The notes: generated from the letters alone by a model not told the origin. Numbered from the stretch's first letter, positions 45,157-54,506 are shown. The stretch is 64,000 nt of DNA from Cryptosporangium aurantiacum (GCF_900143005.1 NZ_FRCS01000010.1:248001-312000), one strand, 5' to 3'. Numbers and translations: made by a program.

Positions 45157-46158
45157 ACATCCAGATCGGGTGCCCCGGTCAACGGTGCTGGTTGATCCCG
45201 AGCTGCCGCGGGCGGCCACCGTGCAGATCGGCGAGGTCCTGGCGGACTACCGCATCGGATCCTGGGTGATCCACTGTCGAGCGGCTTGACTGGAGGCGGA
45301 CAAGCTCGACCCGGCCCATGACTGTCAGGGCTGCTTCCGCCCTCCGTGCAAGAACCGCGGGGCTGCCTGGGTCAGCCCGGCGGGCGCGCCGCGATCACGT
45401 TTCGGGCCGCCGACCCCTCGGACCGATCGGTTGCGATGATGTTGATGGCGGGTGGGCACCTGGTCATCTCGCCGTCCATCCGGTGGTCCGGCGACCACTT
45501 AGTCCTGGTGCTGACTGGCTGGGCACGGACGCGTGAGTGGCCCTGTTTATTTTTTTCTAAAGTGGACCTATCGGGCTGCCTGTGGCGCTAGCTCTCCGTC
45601 AGTGTCTGGTGTACACGCGACGCGCCCCTGTGTCACAATGTTCACTGTGCTTTGGCATCGAGAGATGTCACGAAGCGGCGGTAGGCAGTGTCCGGCATCC
45701 GGTTGTTCGCGTCCATACGGATCTTCGGGTCGATTGCGGCCCGGGGGGATGCGACTGCAGGAGATCGGCGCGGTGTTCCCGCTATGGGAGCCAGCTGGCT
45801 CCTCGGGTTCCTCGTCCGATGGGCGAGGGTAAGGCGCGTGGGTGTGTGCGCGCTCGCCGGATCCTGGAATGAAAGGGGAAAGCGCAGCGACAAGGGATGC
45901 TGTCGCGCGACGAAACCGTTAGCTGTAGTGCACGCTGGCGTGGCACGCCAGCGCTGAGTGGAATGTGAGTCTCTGGTAATTCGGGCGTTCGGCCTGAGCC
46001 TTCCAGACTGAATGGTTCTCTGACCACCCCAGGGAACTGCGTTCGAGGTAACTCTCAACCGCGACGGGTTCGCTTGTCGCGGGCGATCGCCTCGTGCACC
46101 AGTCTCGACGGTTCGCATGCCGAGCGCCCTTTTGCGTGCCCAAAATAGGGAGTGTGAG
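45157..46158. other. About 1 kb without a recognised gene
   Basis: Short frames only. From about 45180 a plus-strand frame reads TVLVDPELPRAATVQIGEVL then ADYRIGSWVIHC and stops, which may be the tail of a lost gene. A T-rich run (TATTTTTTTC) near 45548 is not preceded by a good stem. Otherwise nothing. Confidence 0.45.
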
Positions 46159-46413
46159 ATGACAGAGCGTAAGAAGGTCAGAAAAAGGAAGGCCACGTCG
46201 CCGGGCCCACCGGCATCGTTCTGGGGCCGTAACGCAGACGAATTCTGGCGGACGACCCGGCATTGCCTCGACAGCTCAGGCCGGGCCGTCCGCTTCTGCC
46301 TCGTCTTAGTGGTTGCAGCCATTTTGACGAGGATCGTCCTCGAGGGAGCCGGCGCAGCCTCCGCGGACGCCCTAGAGGAGGTGACCACGCTGCTACGTAG
46401 TCACCAGTCCTAG
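46159..46413 (+). CDS. Small single-helix membrane protein
   Basis: 84 residues from ATG 46159, with GGGAG upstream. A basic N-terminus (TERKKVRKRKATSPG) precedes a helix near 45-65 (VRFCLVLVVAAILTRIVLEG). Family unknown. Its coding status is uncertain because it stands alone in a poorly conserved zone. Confidence 0.45.
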   Translation: MTERKKVRKRKATSPGPPASFWGRNADEFWRTTRHCLDSSGRAVRFCLVLVVAAILTRIVLEGAGAASADALEEVTTLLRSHQS

Positions 46414-47106
46414 GTAACCGTATGTGGCCCCTGCCGCGCCACTGTGAACAGTGTAAAGCGGCAGGGGTCCTGGTGCGGCGTTCGGGAACGCTTCGCGATT
46501 TCACGGTCGGTGATCACGAGTTGCGATGGTTGCGTTCCCGACGGGCGGTCGAATCCTGCACCTCGACGGCGGCCACCTGAGACTCGTGTGCGGGGGGCGT
46601 CTAGCGGTCGGTACTGCCTTCGCGTTGGATTCGCCGTGCTGCTTGTGTCGGCGGCCGGTGGCCGGTGGAACCTCCCAGCACAATTCAGCGGTGCGTGGCC
46701 GCTCACCATGATCACCCTCGTACACGAATTCGAAACACGGATCCGGCAACTCATGGTCCGACCACGGATGGGCGGAGGCCGGGTATTCTGTCGCCTCCGC
46801 GTGAATGCTGACCCTCTGTCCCCGGAACAGCCAGGTCACGGTTCAAGCGGCGTTGACACATTCCACCCGACGTGCGCCTCCACGCCGATGCCTGCTCACC
46901 TCCTGAGCATGCCCTACGGGCGTCGGCGCGCTCACCGGCCGCCGCGGAACCACCACGGCTGCGGCCAATGGCGACAGAGCACCACGGCGACCCCGACCCC
47001 TGGCGCAAAAGCTCTTCCGCGATCACGGCCGACGCATCGGGGATGAGACGCCGCATTGCCGATCTTCGGGCGACGACGGTCGACACCCTATGTAGAATCT
47101 TTATCT
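46414..47106 (+). promoter_or_regulatory. 693-bp region with putative PadR promoter (-10 TAGAAT at 47093-47098)
   Basis: No convincing gene; the frames here lack start signals. TAGAAT at 47093-47098 lies 8 bases before the PadR ATG, so the message is probably leaderless or nearly so. The A/T-rich stretch around it (TATGTAGAATCTTTATCTAT) could hold the PadR operator. Confidence 0.4.
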
Positions 47107-47487
47107 ATGCGCGACGTGGAGATGACGTTGGCGATCGCCAGGCTCCTGAAGGCGTTCCTGGAGGATCCCCTGCGGCCGCGGCACGGATACGACCTGATGC
47201 GGTCGACCGGATTCGCCAGCGGCAAAATCTATCCGCTTCTGGCCAAGCTGCAGACCGCCGGCTGGTTGACGCGCGAACGGGAGTCTGTCGATCCCGCCGC
47301 CGTAGGACGACCCGCCCGGCGGCTCTACCGCCTCAGCGACGAAGGCACACAGGCCGCCTGGCACGCGCTCGATGAGCTATCGCGCGATCTGGCTCCTCCG
47401 CAACCAGCAACCGGTCGACTGCGACCGTCGGCTGACCGGCAGTGGCCTGTGGGGGGCCCGCCACAACCATTGGCCGACCCGACGTGA
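47107..47487 (+). CDS. PadR family regulator, first copy
   Basis: 126 residues from ATG 47107. The winged helix has RPRHGYDLMRSTGFASGKIY, PLLAKLQTAGWLTRERE and VGRPARRLYRLSDEGTQAAW, the last being the typical PadR wing. The C-terminus is short and Pro-rich, lacking the usual dimerisation helices. Its stop overlaps the membrane gene's GTG start (GTGA). Likely represses this two-gene operon. Confidence 0.85.
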   Translation: MRDVEMTLAIARLLKAFLEDPLRPRHGYDLMRSTGFASGKIYPLLAKLQTAGWLTRERESVDPAAVGRPARRLYRLSDEGTQAAWHALDELSRDLAPPQPATGRLRPSADRQWPVGGPPQPLADPT

Positions 47488-48797
47488 ACGAGACAGTGTG
47501 GAGCGTCTGCGCCCTCTTCGCGGCGCTGGTGGTGGCGCCCGTTGTCGCTAACCTGATCAGCGTCGAGATTCAAGGCTGGCTGGACCGACTGCCGCCTGTT
47601 CTGATCCGACTGGCGGCTCGGCGGCTGCCCCAGGAGATCCGCGCGGACCACATCGACGAGTGGGATGCTGAGCTGTCCGCGATTCTCGAGGGATCGGCGG
47701 CCGGACCTCTGTCCCGCCTAGCGCTCGGCCTCACCTACACCTCGGGCCTACTGCGTGGGGCGCCGAAGGTGGCCAGGGAGCTGGGCCGCGCCAGGCGTCG
47801 CCGTCTCGCCGCAGTCTTCAAACGGATCCGCGTGCACAGCCTCACCACATTTCTCGTCGTGCTGGTAACCACAGTGGTACTCGCTGGCCAGTTCGGCGAC
47901 GGGATCGACCCGTTCTCCGCCGCGATCACGGTGACGTGCGCGGGGATGGGTGTACTGATTCTGATTGCCGTGCAGCGGCACCCGGTGGGGCGACTTCTGC
48001 TGGCGGCCGGGATCAGCGGATCGGTGGCGGCGGTTGCGACGAGCTGGCCACAGTGGATCGTGCTGGCGTGGCTGAGCCAGTGGGCATGGTGGCCGATGTG
48101 CGGGCTGATCCTTCTCGGGCTGCTGGTGTTCCCGAACGGCCGGTTGCCGTCCCGGCGGTGGCGATGGCTCGCCGCGCTGCTCGTGGTGACTACCGCCGCC
48201 GGCGCGGTGGTGCTGGCCGTCGCGGCACTCGACTATCCCCGCACGCTGCTCCAAGACACGCAGCCTGTCGGGGAGTCGACCAGGCTGCTCCTGCGAGCCT
48301 TCGCCGTGATCGTCCTGGCCACTGTGCTCGGCCTAGCCGCCACCCTCGCCGCGCTATGGAGACGCTGGCGGCGTGGCGATAGTGACACCCGGCAGCAGCT
48401 GGCCTGCCTGCTACCGACCGTCATCCTGCTCCTGCTCGGCTGGATGCTCGAGATCTTCAACCTCGACGGCGGGTACCTCCTTGCACTGATCGCACTGCCG
48501 CTCGGAATGAGCGTCGCGATCATTCGGCACGGGCTCTACGACCTCGATAAAGTCCTCAACCGGACCCTCGTCTGGTTGACCATGACCACGCTGGTCGTGA
48601 TCGGCTTCGTCGGGATCGTCATCGCGCTACGCGAGCTGGTCATGCGCAATCTCTCCGCCGATACGGTCTCCCTGGTGACCACCGGTTTCATCGCCCTTGC
48701 CTACGCCCCGCTGCACAGGCGCGTGCAGCAGGGCGTCAACCAGCTGCTCTACGGCGACCGGCACGACCCGTACGAGGTGACCACCAAAACTCGGTGA
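47484..48797 (+). CDS. Multi-pass membrane protein with kinase-like sensor region, C-terminus frameshifted
   Basis: 437 residues from GTG 47484. Residues about 40-100 hold a cytoplasmic domain (RRLPQEIRADHIDEWDAELS) also found in the second PadR partner. About eight membrane helices follow (e.g. WWPMCGLILLGLLVFPNGRL). The end ALAYAPLHRRVQQGVNQLLY then GDRHDPYEV is the sequence that in actinobacterial sensor kinases leads into the catalytic part, but here it stops at TKTR. Dropping one A from the AAAA at 48786-48789 would continue as TKLGDIRGQAAEILSALA to a stop at 48840. No kinase domain remains either way. Confidence 0.75.
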   Translation: MNETVWSVCALFAALVVAPVVANLISVEIQGWLDRLPPVLIRLAARRLPQEIRADHIDEWDAELSAILEGSAAGPLSRLALGLTYTSGLLRGAPKVARELGRARRRRLAAVFKRIRVHSLTTFLVVLVTTVVLAGQFGDGIDPFSAAITVTCAGMGVLILIAVQRHPVGRLLLAAGISGSVAAVATSWPQWIVLAWLSQWAWWPMCGLILLGLLVFPNGRLPSRRWRWLAALLVVTTAAGAVVLAVAALDYPRTLLQDTQPVGESTRLLLRAFAVIVLATVLGLAATLAALWRRWRRGDSDTRQQLACLLPTVILLLLGWMLEIFNLDGGYLLALIALPLGMSVAIIRHGLYDLDKVLNRTLVWLTMTTLVVIGFVGIVIALRELVMRNLSADTVSLVTTGFIALAYAPLHRRVQQGVNQLLYGDRHDPYEVTTKTR

Positions 48798-49084
48798 CAT
48801 CCGAGGACAAGCCGCCGAGATCCTCTCCGCCCTCGCGTAGCTCGCCCCTTCTTGCCGTCCCCCTAGTAGCCACACCCGCTTCGCCGTGAGGAACATAGCG
48901 CCAGCCGCATGCCACGCCGGTCAGTCGGCTCGGTGGCAACGGGGACCCTGATCGGGACTACCGGCTTGTCGCATTGTCGGCGCGGGAGGTGGCCGCCCTG
49001 CATTACTCGCACCGAGGGCGTGAGGGTCTCACATCACGTGGGTGGCCGCGCTCTGGCGCGAGCGCGACCCGGCTTGCTCAGGTT

Positions 49085-49215
49085 CACCACGACCGAGTCG
49101 AGGGTGTCACCCGGCATCAGGATCTCCACCCCGTCCAGCTCCAGCCCGCCCGACACGTCGGTCGTGTGGAAGTTGAATGGGGCCGGTAGTTGGCCTCGAA
49201 CGGCGTGTGCCAGGC
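49085..49215 (-). pseudogene. EF-Tu domain III relic
   Basis: On the minus strand HTPFEANYRP (about 49215-49180) and, after a frame change, FNFHTTDVSGGLELDGVEIL then MPGDTLDSVVVNLSKP match the end of elongation factor Tu (FFxNYRPQFYFRTTDVTG ... MVMPGDN). Only about 45 codons remain. It is a fragment, not a working tuf gene, and abuts a transposase relic. Confidence 0.6.
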
Positions 49216-49570
49216 ACACCGGTGTTGTCGGGGCGGCTGGTCAGCAGCCAGGTGTCGCCGGATGGTGCAGCTGGCTGCCGCGATAGCGGCGGTCCCGGAT
49301 CTCGGCGTTGGAACACGGCAGTGTCGGTGCAGCCTTCGTTCCACCGCCGGTAGAGGTAGGCCAGGTAGGGGTGGATGCGGCTGGTCCCGCGGGCTCTGCG
49401 GTCGGCTGGTTGCAGGTCCTCGGGCGTGGCGGCGTGGGCGTCAGCGGCGGGCGGTCTGGCGGTCTGGCGGTCGAGTTTCAGCGTCTCGACGATGGTCTGG
49501 ATGTCACGCCCTTGTCGAACAGCGCGCGCACCGCGGCGTGCCGCTGTTCGCGGGCGATCGCCCGGCGCCC
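49216..49570 (-). pseudogene. ISL3-family transposase relic
   Basis: Minus-strand pieces in more than one frame: AIAREQRHAAVRALFDKG near 49565-49510 and HPYLAYLYRRWNEGCTDT near 49365-49310, both typical of the middle of ISL3 transposases. Frameshifts and missing ends show it is inactive. No terminal inverted repeats found. Confidence 0.65.
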
Positions 49571-49697
49571 GCGCATCGATGCGGGCGCACTGCCGGACGT
49601 GTACCAGCCGCCGGTAGCCGCTGCCGTGATAGAGCTTCGGAGCACGGCCGCAGCCATCTGGGTACGTGGCCCGGTAGGCCCTAGCGTTGAGCCGTGG

Positions 49698-50508
49698 GGC
49701 GCTGTTGCGTAGAGCGAAGGTAGACGCGTGAAGGTTCGGTCTCGCCGAGTCAGACGGCGTCGGCCAGCTCGTCGAACGCCGCGGCGAGCCGCAGATGCCC
49801 GTTCGTTTCGGTGGCGAGTTCGTAGTGTCCGCGGCGGATGTTCTGCACGAAGGCGTGCCCAGACCCAATGATCTGGGCAGATCGGAACCGCTTGAGGCCG
49901 CGCATCGGCCGGAGCCGCGCTTTGAACCGGCCGTGGTCTGCCTCGACCCGATTGTTCTCATACCGGGCATCCACGTGCTGGACCTCGCGCAAAAGTTCGT
50001 CCAGGACCCGCGGGTAGGAGGCGGCGCGGTCGGTGGTCACCTGTGCCGGCCGGCCCTGCCGCAGTGCCCGGACGAAGAACCTGCGAGCAGCCGCCAGGTC
50101 CCGCTTCTGGGAGGCCATCACGTCGATGACCTGCCCGAACTGGTCAATCGCTCGGTAGAGGTAGGTCCATTTCCCGGCGACTTTGACGTAGGTCTCGTCG
50201 GCGAACCACCGGTCGCCGGGCGCGTGTCGGGTGAACTGGGCTGCGTCGATGACCAACGGCGTGAACCGGGTGACCCAGCGGTAGAGCGTGACGTGGTCGA
50301 CCACGATGCCGCGTTCGGCCAGCAGCTCTTCCAGGTCGCGGTAGGACAGGTTGTACCGCAGATACCAGCGCACTGCGAGGAGGATCACCTCACGCGGAAA
50401 CCGGAACCCGGCGAACGCGGAAGCTGGGACCAGAAGGCGAGCGGTCGAGCGGCGGCGCATGCTCCATCGTCCCTGATCGCGGCGGCGACTGGCCAACGCA
50501 ACAGAGCC
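49698..50508 (-). mobile_element. IS6-family insertion sequence, 811 bp
   Basis: Inverted repeats: left end GGCGCTGTTGCGTAGAGC at 49698-49715, right end (read inward on the minus strand) GGCTCTGTTGCGTTGGCC at 50508-50491, 14 of 18 alike. One transposase gene fills it. The flanking 8 bases (AGCCGTGG left, TTCCCAGT right) are not a target duplication, so a deletion or recombination has removed one flank. It truncates the gene fragment at 50509-50659. Confidence 0.82.
49750..50496 (-). CDS. IS6-family transposase
   Basis: 248 residues from the first start inside the IS; ATG 50460 would give 236. The N-terminal DNA-binding region has REVILLAVRWYLRYNLSYRD then VDHVTLYRWVTRF. DDE residues are Asp100 (WFADETYVKVAGKW), Asp156 (VTTDRAASYPRVL) and Glu185 (NNRVEADHGRFK). 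The frame is complete, so the element may still be active. Confidence 0.9.
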   Translation of the reverse strand: MASRRRDQGRWSMRRRSTARLLVPASAFAGFRFPREVILLAVRWYLRYNLSYRDLEELLAERGIVVDHVTLYRWVTRFTPLVIDAAQFTRHAPGDRWFADETYVKVAGKWTYLYRAIDQFGQVIDVMASQKRDLAAARRFFVRALRQGRPAQVTTDRAASYPRVLDELLREVQHVDARYENNRVEADHGRFKARLRPMRGLKRFRSAQIIGSGHAFVQNIRRGHYELATETNGHLRLAAAFDELADAV

Positions 50509-50659
50509 TTCCCAGTCCGCCGGGCCGATGGACCCACAGGCCCGTCTGTATCGAACCGCTGGGGTCGCCGTGCGTGGGCAGCACGGTACGGGTCTCTTCC
50601 AGGGTCATGCCCAGCCGCAGTGGCCCGATGCCGTATGGAGGGTCGAGGTCGATTTCCAC
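50509..50659 (-). pseudogene. 5' fragment of a gene cut by the IS6 element
   Basis: ATG 50659 begins MEIDLDPPYGIGPLRLGMTL, a start seen in small actinobacterial proteins of unknown, possibly immunity-like, function. The frame runs into the IS at residue 50. No matching 3' part is found on the other side of the IS, so it is lost. Confidence 0.65.
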
Positions 50660-50839
50660 ACGTCATGTTGGCATGGCATGACCATCGCCGACTCTGCTCA
50701 GTGCCAGACGATCAACAAGGCACGCTCATGCCGCGGCTCGCGCTGACCACAGGAGGCGGTGCTCGGTCCAGGCGGTCGGCGTCAACGCCTCCTAGGACAG
50801 CTGCCCAGTCGGACGTCCTCCGGCGCTCGTGGGCCGAGC

Positions 50840-50863
50840 CCCTACCCTTTCGACTAGGTAGGG
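50840..50863. promoter_or_regulatory. Dyad upstream of the second PadR gene
   Basis: CCCTACC at 50840-50846 and GGTAGGG at 50857-50863 form a perfect 7-bp inverted repeat with a 10-base spacer. TAGGGT at 50859-50864 can serve as the -10, so a bound repressor would cover it. A good candidate PadR operator. Confidence 0.6.
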
Positions 50864-50876
50864 TACCTTGTTCGGT

Positions 50877-51197
50877 ATGCAGCGTCCGAAGCTGCGGAGA
50901 ACCCAGGCGGTTCAGATGGTTCTTCGCGTTCTGCTGGACCACCTCGACGATGACGAGCTGTATGGACTGCGAATCTGCGCTGAGGCCGGCCTACCCTCTG
51001 GAACGATCCATCCGATGCTCGCGCGGCTGAAGAAGCTCGGTCTTGTTGAGGCGCGCAGGGAGGATGTCGATCCCAGCGTGGTAGGTCGACCCGCCCGTCA
51101 CTACTACCGGCTGACACCCGATGGGGTCCAGGAAGCCCGCGCCGCCTTGACTCGGATACAGCCTGCTGCGCCTTTGCATCCCCGGACCGCTCAATGA
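50877..51197 (+). CDS. PadR family regulator, second copy
   Basis: 106 residues from ATG 50877; TTG 50868 is a possible earlier start. It reads TQAVQMVLRVLLDHLDDDEL, then YGLRICAEAGLPSGTIHPML, then VGRPARHYYRLTPDGVQEAR, a winged helix parallel to the first PadR copy with the same VDPxxVGRPAR segment. Its TGA overlaps the next ATG (ATGA). It probably represses itself and the membrane gene. Confidence 0.87.
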   Translation: MQRPKLRRTQAVQMVLRVLLDHLDDDELYGLRICAEAGLPSGTIHPMLARLKKLGLVEARREDVDPSVVGRPARHYYRLTPDGVQEARAALTRIQPAAPLHPRTAQ

Positions 51198-52582
51198 CGG
51201 CGGCCACGGCCTCTCGAGCGAGGGCTTCCGGAAGGTCGCTCCGCCGACGTCGGTTCGTCGCTTTGGCTGGCCTTGCTGCGTTAGCTGCAATGGGGCTGGC
51301 TCTGGTCTGCGGCTGGCCGCACTGGCAAGTTCATTCGCTGGCCGCCACCATGACGCTGCTGGAGTGCGGCACGACTGCGGCTGCTGGAGTGCTGCTGGCG
51401 ACAGGACGGGGCACGCGCCCGACCGGGATGCTCCTTCTAGTGACGGCGGCCTGCTGGGCGCTGACTTGGCTGGCTTCTTGGAACGCCGGGCCTGGACCGC
51501 TGATCGCGGTATTCGCGCAGTCGTTGTTCTTCTTCAGCGGCAGCCTTGGCATCCTGTACTACCCGGACGGCCGACTGCATGGACGCGCGGAACGCTGGTG
51601 GATGGTCGTTGCCGCAGCCTCCCTGTTCGGAGGGCAGGTCCTACTTTGCCTGGTGACGCCGCCGTCGCTTTATGGCTTCGCGGACGACGTCGTTTGGCCT
51701 CGCGTATGGCGGTCGGACCGAGTTGAGAATGCTGTGCTCGTTGGTGTTACCGCGGCGACGGTCGTGGCCGCGGCCGGGTTGGCGGCGGTAATTTGGCGAC
51801 GGCAGCGACGGCTACGCGGCCTCGAGCGGGCGTTAACGCTTCCGGTGCTCGCAACAGTCGCGGTGGTCGGGCTTCTATCAGCATTCGTCCAGACAGGAGC
51901 GATCACCGGACTCGACAGCCAACTGGACACCTACTTACTGCAAGGCTCGCTTGGTTTGGCCGTCCCGCTAGCGCTGCTCGCAGTGGGACTTCGCCGCTGC
52001 TGGATTGAGGTCTCGACCGCTGACCAGGCGCCACTGTCGGCCCGCTCGCCAATGGCACGGCTTCGGGTGCAGGAGCGCGCAAGGCCAGCGACACCAATGC
52101 CTACGGGCAACAGCCGCATCGCTGGCGAACTCGCCGGCTTCGCAGCGCGATTGCTACCCCCATCAGAACGGTCCTGGTACGCAGAGGAGTATCAGTCTGA
52201 GCTCCACATTCTCGCCGAGGAAGGAGCCTCCCGCAGAGAGCAGGTACTGCACGTTGTGCGGGTACTCGTCCGCGCGCTCCCGCTGTATCTCGAGGTGACC
52301 GGTCGGGCCGTGAGATGGGCAGGCGCGGTCGCCAACCTTAGGATAGATAGGACGCTGAGCTGGCTTGTAGCCACCGAGCTCAGGGTTTGCAAGGTGGTGC
52401 TCACCGCTGCCGGAGTGATGGCAGCTTTCGCCTTCGGTGCCGGCGGGCTGCGCTCCTTACTGGAACGCGGTGAACTGATCGCTACATTGCTTGCTACGTT
52501 CGGCGCGGGCGGTGTGTGGCTTCATAAGGCGCTGAAACGCGCGAAAGCCGAAAAGTTCAAACAACCCCCGGAAGGCCAATAG
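51194..52582 (+). CDS. Multi-pass membrane protein paired with PadR
   Basis: 462 residues from ATG 51194. About eight membrane helices lie in residues 20-260 (e.g. FVALAGLAALAAMGLALVCG). Around 315-365 is the cytoplasmic domain LLPPSERSWYAEEYQSELHI then REQVLHVVRVL, which corresponds to RRLPQEIRADHIDEWDAELS in the first PadR partner. Two further helices follow near 405-450. It ends in a basic helix. Probably a membrane sensor or transporter-like component of a PadR-controlled envelope response; function not known. Confidence 0.75.
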   Translation: MTAATASRARASGRSLRRRRFVALAGLAALAAMGLALVCGWPHWQVHSLAATMTLLECGTTAAAGVLLATGRGTRPTGMLLLVTAACWALTWLASWNAGPGPLIAVFAQSLFFFSGSLGILYYPDGRLHGRAERWWMVVAAASLFGGQVLLCLVTPPSLYGFADDVVWPRVWRSDRVENAVLVGVTAATVVAAAGLAAVIWRRQRRLRGLERALTLPVLATVAVVGLLSAFVQTGAITGLDSQLDTYLLQGSLGLAVPLALLAVGLRRCWIEVSTADQAPLSARSPMARLRVQERARPATPMPTGNSRIAGELAGFAARLLPPSERSWYAEEYQSELHILAEEGASRREQVLHVVRVLVRALPLYLEVTGRAVRWAGAVANLRIDRTLSWLVATELRVCKVVLTAAGVMAAFAFGAGGLRSLLERGELIATLLATFGAGGVWLHKALKRAKAEKFKQPPEGQ

Positions 52583-52860
52583 GAGACGGCTCGCCTGGTC
52601 ATCGAATCCTTGGACTGGCCGAGCATCCGTTCGTTTCTCGCCGAAGAGTGCAACGCCTATTTCGGCGTTACTTGGCACGGAATCGGGAGCAACTTGCCCC
52701 GTTCGCCTACGGTGAGTTCGCGGACTGACCGCGCTTAAAGCCGACCGGCGGATTCGCGAGTCCTAACCGAACGAGCTGCTGATATGGGCCCGACTACCAC
52801 CCCACGAGTCATCCGCACATGCCGCCGAGCGCGCGACGTGCGCTCGTCGCCCGACGGGAC

Positions 52861-53614
52861 TCACAGCAGGGCCTGCGTCCAGAGGTCGGTATGCCGGTCA
52901 AGGTAATCGGTGGTGGCGCCCCAGTACTGTCCGTCTTCGTCCCAGATCTGCGCCCAAGGACGTACGCCGCGTTCCGCGGCGCGGCGCAGTAGGTTCATAC
53001 ATCGCCCGGGCGCGGCGTCCCAGCATCGGTACGAGCAGCTCCCGGTTTCCGGCGTCCAAGCCGTAGCCGTCGACGAACGCAGCCAGCCGCTCTGCGGCCA
53101 CCGCCGGCGGCCGATCCGGCCGCAGACCCGCCATGCTCTGCGCCGCGTACGCCACTTCCCACAGCCGGGAACCCGGCGCGGCGACGTCCCAGTCGATCAG
53201 CACCCAACCCCGCGGCGACCGCACCAGATTCCACGGCGCAGCATCGTGATGACAGATCAAGTCTTCACGATCAGGCTCGATCACCCGATTCCACACCGAC
53301 GATCGAGGCGGCTGGAAGCCTTCCACCGCGCGGTGGAAGTCGGCGAGGAACGCGCCGATCTCCCGCAGCTCCGGCACCGTGTACGTTCCGGTGTGATCCC
53401 CGACCTCGCCCGGCACATACTCCAGCACCTGCCGGTTCCGGTCGTCCCGGCCTAGCGGGCGCGGCGCACCAGCAAATCCGACCGTCTCCAGATGCGCAAG
53501 CAGCGCATCAACTGCATCAGTCCATGGCCCGGATGGACGGCGAACGGTGTCACCTACCCGAACCACTCCTTCGGTGGCGTGACCGTCCAAAGGCTGCTCG
53601 ACGTCCGAGTCCAT
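52861..53614 (-). pseudogene. Aminoglycoside phosphotransferase-like gene with a C-terminal frameshift
   Basis: ATG 53614 starts MDSDVEQPLDG. Kinase features are LEYVPGEVGDHTG, the Brenner motif ICHHDAAPWNLV and the metal-binding VLIDWDVAAPGS. After GRRARAMYE the frame shifts at GG 52992-52993. The other frame continues LLRRAAERGVRPWAQIWDED and DYLDRHTDLWTQALL to a stop at 52861, a normal family ending. The frame as it stands ends at 52898 with a scrambled tail. Either a recent mutation or a single-base sequence error; the catalytic part is intact and may still work. Confidence 0.78.
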
Positions 53615-53699
53615 GGCTCCGATTCTGTGCGACCTGACCATCACGAGCGACTACCAAGTCGATGCACTCACGTGCCGAGATTTTCGACGCGGGTGGGGG

Positions 53700-54506
53700 T
53701 CACACGCCGATCGCGGTGGCTGCGACTGCGTACCTGTTGGCTTCCTCATCCAGGTCCCCGTTGCCGAGTTCAGTCTCGAGGCGCTCGTTGGTCGTGGCCA
53801 TGCGGAAGAGCAGGCCGCGGGCGACGGCGGCCGCGGAGACGTTGACCTCGCTGGGCAGTGACGGGTCGGCGTCATGCCAGCACAGCGCGTCGGCCACGAC
53901 GATTCCCTCGGCGAACGCGGGTGGCCGCCAGTAGGGCGAGATGTCGATGATGGCCGGCGCGCGACCTTCGGCAAACAGAACGTTCTGGGTCAGATCCGCA
54001 TGCACGATCTGCGACCGGCCGAGCGGTCGGAGCGCGTCCTGAAGTCGTCGTGCGAGGTCGGCGAACTCCCGCCGGAACCGGATCGTGCGCTCGCCCCATA
54101 CCGCTCGATCGGCCCGGGCCCACCAGTCCTGCCGGTCACCTAGAAAGCGCGGCCGAGGCAGATCAGCGGTGGCCCGATGGAAGGCCCGGCCGGCGGTGAG
54201 GATCGCCTGCCAGGCCGAGACGGCCGAGTAGTCCGGCTCCACGCCGTCGATCCACTGGCTAGCAGACCACCCCTGGTACTGCCAGGCGCCGTCGCGTGAC
54301 GCGACCGGCATCGCCACACGAAACCCCTCGGCCGTGAGGTGCGGCAACGCGGCGGCTAGCCATTCCTGGAGCGGACCGGCGTCCGGCTTCAGTACGAGGT
54401 CGCCTGCGCGCCACGACGCGCCTTGACCGCCGGTCAGCGGGGTGGGCGGCTCCCGAACGCCGAACGCGTGCAACACGGTCTGAGAAGGCGGCTCGTTGAG
54501 CGACAC
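53700..54506 (-). CDS. TIGR02569-like, APH-fold actinobacterial protein
   Basis: 268 residues from GTG 54506; TATCGT (complement of 54513-54518) is 6 bases upstream, so the mRNA looks leaderless. An ATG at 54539 is less likely. Motifs are TPLTGGQGASWRAGDLVLKP, QIVHADLTQNVLFAEGRAPA and IIDISPYWRPPAFAEGIVVA, matching a conserved actinobacterial APH-fold family. It has the His-Ala-Asp and metal-binding Asp positions of a small-molecule kinase; substrate unknown. Confidence 0.78.
   Translation of the reverse strand: MSLNEPPSQTVLHAFGVREPPTPLTGGQGASWRAGDLVLKPDAGPLQEWLAAALPHLTAEGFRVAMPVASRDGAWQYQGWSASQWIDGVEPDYSAVSAWQAILTAGRAFHRATADLPRPRFLGDRQDWWARADRAVWGERTIRFRREFADLARRLQDALRPLGRSQIVHADLTQNVLFAEGRAPAIIDISPYWRPPAFAEGIVVADALCWHDADPSLPSEVNVSAAAVARGLLFRMATTNERLETELGNGDLDEEANRYAVAATAIGV

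Noticed and set aside
45642..46388. 248-codon minus-strand frame
   Set aside because: Ser/Thr/Arg-rich shadow without a start signal; overlaps the small membrane gene.
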